64,000 nucleotides of DNA from Candidatus Methanomethylicaceae archaeon. Its GTDB lineage: Archaea; Thermoproteota; Methanomethylicia; Methanomethylicales; Methanomethylicaceae. The stretch spans positions 72,246 to 136,245 of the forward strand of contig JAOAJN010000002.1 of NCBI GenBank assembly GCA_026414165.1, written 5' to 3'. Positions 61,977-64,000 of the stretch are shown here, piece by piece (within the stretch, counting starts at the first letter, position 1; every line of letters begins with the position of its first letter). The translations under genes were made by a program, and so were the position numbers. The notes under the pieces were generated by a model. It did no database searches. It was not told the DNA's origin and saw nothing but the letters and a program-made list of their open reading frames with translations.

Positions 61977-63371
61977 TCACTTACCCATAGTCGGCATTAT
62001 CAATCCAAGATTGTTCTTTATGACAGGCCATATCCACTTTAGCCGCTTTTTAGCCAGTTGTTTGTAAATGAATGACAGGCTTAAGTAAAACCTTCTATAT
62101 GCGAGTCCTACCAAGTACGAAATTTCTTCCACAGTAAGTTCTTTGGTCCTCATGACGGGGTTTATTGTGGTGTAGTGGGACCAATCGTTAGTCCTCAGGA
62201 GACCCTCCCTCTTTGCGATTTCATAAACCTCTGTGCCAGGATAGGGAGTCATAGCCGTAAATTGCGCAAAGTCTATCCCAGACTCCTTCGCAAACTTTAT
62301 GGTCTTCATGACATCCTCTTTTGTCTCTCCTGGAACTCCTATTATGAAAGAGCCTACGACTTCCATTCCAACCTCTTTAGCCAACCTTATGGCTGATTTT
62401 GCTTGCTCCAGTGTTATCCCCTTCCGCAGAATGCTGAGCACTCTCTCGGAGCCAGATTCAATCCCATAATATATGAGTGCGCAGCCCGCTTTTTTCATAC
62501 TCTCTAAAAGTTCTCTTGATATAAGGTCCACTCTAGAGCCACATGTCCACCATATCTTAAGGCCACGCCTTATAATCTCCTCCGTTATTTCCATGGCTCT
62601 TTTCTTATCCACCGTAAAGTTATCATCAATAATTTCGAAAGTCTTGATCTTGTATTTGTTTATGAGCTCTTCTATTTCGTCGACCACATTCTTTGGACTT
62701 CGGGCTCTAAACCTTTTCCCATAAAACTGCGAGGAAGAGCAGAATATACATCGGAATGGGCATCCGCGGCTTGTTAAGATGTTGCCAAGCCTATGTCGCT
62801 CCCCCAAGACAGTATATCTATCCAAAGGAAGCAAGTCTCTGGCAGGAAAGGGAATGTCGTCCAAATTTTCTATGAGTCTTCGTGGTCGCGTTCTTACTAA
62901 TTTGGCGTCTTTTCGATAAACAATTCCGTCGACTTCTGACAATGGCTTTTTTGCCTCGAAGGCATTTAGTAGATCCACTACTGTGGCCTCGCCCTCCCCA
63001 ATCACGCCTATATCCAAAGATGTGCATTCACCCATCGTCTCCTCGGGCAAAAAAGTGATGTGACATCCACCCATTATTGTGATTGAGTCTGGGCAAACGT
63101 TTTTCGCAATAGTCACAGATTTCATGGCATCATAGATTGTTGGGGTGGTTGATGTGACTCCTATCACATCAGGATGCTCCCTTTGTAATATTTCCCCCAG
63201 TTTATGATGTGATATGTCAAGGGCAACGGAATCTATTATGCTCACATCATAGCCCTCTTTTTTTATGGCTGCAGCAATATATGCAAGACCCAAGGGGGGC
63301 GCTTTTAGCCCTAGCGTGGCGACGGTCTCGAGGGATGCGGTTGTCGGAGGATTCACTAAGACTACCTTCAA
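61977..63371 (-). CDS. B12-binding domain radical SAM protein
   Basis: A 464-residue class B-type radical SAM enzyme. N-terminal cobalamin-binding Rossmann domain (residues 1-140, 'VNPPTTASLETVATLGLKAPPLGLAYIAAAI', 'DVIGVTSTTPTIYDA', 'TIMGGCHITFLPEE'), then the SAM cluster motif CPFRCIFC near residue 208 (CxxxCxxC), and a glycine-rich 'VVGSFIIGVPGETKEDV'. Family members methylate unactivated carbons or rearrange substrates in lipid and natural-product synthesis; no substrate clue is available here. Confidence 0.88.
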   Translation of the reverse strand: MKVVLVNPPTTASLETVATLGLKAPPLGLAYIAAAIKKEGYDVSIIDSVALDISHHKLGEILQREHPDVIGVTSTTPTIYDAMKSVTIAKNVCPDSITIMGGCHITFLPEETMGECTSLDIGVIGEGEATVVDLLNAFEAKKPLSEVDGIVYRKDAKLVRTRPRRLIENLDDIPFPARDLLPLDRYTVLGERHRLGNILTSRGCPFRCIFCSSSQFYGKRFRARSPKNVVDEIEELINKYKIKTFEIIDDNFTVDKKRAMEITEEIIRRGLKIWWTCGSRVDLISRELLESMKKAGCALIYYGIESGSERVLSILRKGITLEQAKSAIRLAKEVGMEVVGSFIIGVPGETKEDVMKTIKFAKESGIDFAQFTAMTPYPGTEVYEIAKREGLLRTNDWSHYTTINPVMRTKELTVEEISYLVGLAYRRFYLSLSFIYKQLAKKRLKWIWPVIKNNLGLIMPTMGK

Positions 63372-63495
63372 CCTCCACCCCCCAATAATATTATCATATG
63401 GAGCGTATTAATCCTTATGTAAAATGGAGTTATGGTCAAAAAAGATTGACCAAAACCGATTAAAGGAGACCTTATGATAGATATGCCGAAGGGAT

Positions 63496-64000
63496 ATGTC
63501 TACTTACAAACTTTTAAAGTCAGAAATAGTCAAGTTGCAGAATGAAAGGCTAAGGTGGCTAGTAAAATATGTATATGAGAGGTCGCCATTCTACAGGCGG
63601 CGTTTTATTGATAACGGAATCGATCCGGACAACATAAGGACGAAGGATGATCTTAAGAAGATACCATTTACCACGAAAACAGATCTAAGGGACAACTATC
63701 CACTCGGTCTCGTTTCTTCAGATCTATCGAAGATAGTGAGGTTTCACGCCTCTTCTGGGACTACTGGAAATCCGACAGTTGTTGCATATACCAGGCAGGA
63801 CGTGGAAAGCTGGGCAGAACTCAACGCAAGGTGTTTGGAGATTGCAGGAGTCACTTCAAAGGACGTTGTTCAGGTTGCGTATGGATACGGGCTTTTCACA
63901 GGAGGGCTTGGGCTACACTACGGTGCAGAGAGGCTAGGTACAAAGGTAATTCCGGCGAGCACAGGCAACACTAAAAGGCAGCTTAAGCTGATGAAAGATC
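63496..64000 (+). CDS. Phenylacetate-CoA ligase family enzyme (3' end outside window)
   Basis: The first 168 codons of an adenylate-forming PaaK-type ligase. 'YERSPFYRRRFIDNGIDPDNIRTKDDLKKIPFTTKTDLRDNYP' and the ATP-binding loop 'FHASSGTTGNPTVVAYTRQDV' are characteristic. It activates an aryl or acyl acid to its CoA ester. The ATG at 63496 is the only in-frame start after a stop codon at 63478-63480. The rest runs off the window edge. Confidence 0.88.
   Translation, partial: MSTYKLLKSEIVKLQNERLRWLVKYVYERSPFYRRRFIDNGIDPDNIRTKDDLKKIPFTTKTDLRDNYPLGLVSSDLSKIVRFHASSGTTGNPTVVAYTRQDVESWAELNARCLEIAGVTSKDVVQVAYGYGLFTGGLGLHYGAERLGTKVIPASTGNTKRQLKLMKD

Overview
The window reads as a dense archaeal chromosome segment. 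Supporting signs are TATA-box promoters about 25 nt upstream of starts, GGTGA/GAGGTGAT ribosome binding sites, frequent TTG and GTG starts, poly-T terminators, an Alba chromatin protein, a bifunctional fructose-1,6-bisphosphate aldolase/phosphatase, a Clp1-type RNA kinase, a HerA-type ATPase, a ubiquitin-like MoaD/SAMP protein, ThyX, and a homocitrate synthase fused to a RAM domain. The gene set (2-oxoacid:ferredoxin oxidoreductase, CooS-family protein, methanogenesis marker 8, V4R protein, K+-independent pyrophosphatase) suggests an anaerobic member of the Thermoproteota/Bathyarchaeia side of the archaea. I cannot place it more precisely. No tRNA, rRNA, CRISPR array, insertion sequence or origin was recognised.

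Layout. 1-7.1 kb: the edge of a FAD-linked oxidase, then a four-gene run of secreted and pilin-like surface proteins with PKD and InlB-type repeats. 7.1-15 kb: a drug/Na-type ABC exporter, thiamine-precursor salvage (NCS1 permease plus TenA), purine salvage (phosphoribosyltransferase plus MTA phosphorylase), an HD protein and homocitrate synthase. 15-24 kb: a HerA-like ATPase with a very long cysteine-rich tail, a cupin/DUF998 pair, a tiny zinc ribbon, a CooS-family protein, an AbrB-ACT regulator, Alba, a DUF4013 membrane protein and a HAD hydrolase. 24-35 kb: two small unknowns, Clp1-type kinase, thioesterase, TrkH/TrkA potassium uptake, ThyX, a DedA-type protein, a MacB-type ABC operon with a large repeat-containing surface subunit, and a Nudix hydrolase. 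35.6-39 kb: a five-gene 2-oxoacid oxidoreductase operon. 39.2-42.4 kb: two Pup-ligase/depupylase (PafA/Dop) homologues plus a 32-codon ORF ending in Gly-Glu. 42.5-57 kb: epimerase, transporters, IlvD, TSUP exporter, FBP aldolase/phosphatase, MoaD-like protein plus flavoprotein, proton pyrophosphatase, methanogenesis marker 8. 57-64 kb: V4R protein, winged-helix regulator, an 820-nt gene-poor gap, a P-loop protein, a short tyrosine recombinase, an Ig-like surface protein, a B12/radical SAM protein and the start of a phenylacetate-CoA ligase.

Most notable is the 39.2-42.4 kb cluster. Two divergent PafA/Dop-fold proteins keep the diagnostic DEPHAD/DEPHT motif. The second is followed, with its stop codon inside a near-perfect ribosome binding site, by a 32-residue lysine-rich peptide ending PPGE. 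Pup and the bacterial UBact proteins also end in Gly-Glu or Gly-Gln, so this is a candidate minimal pupylation-like tagging system in an archaeon.

Other points of interest are a CooS homologue whose position-295 cysteine ligand is glutamate (resembling the hybrid-cluster ligand set), an oxidoreductase alpha subunit with the YPIRP motif associated with oxalate oxidoreductase rather than the YPITP of pyruvate enzymes, and a HerA-like ATPase carrying 18 CxxC motifs.
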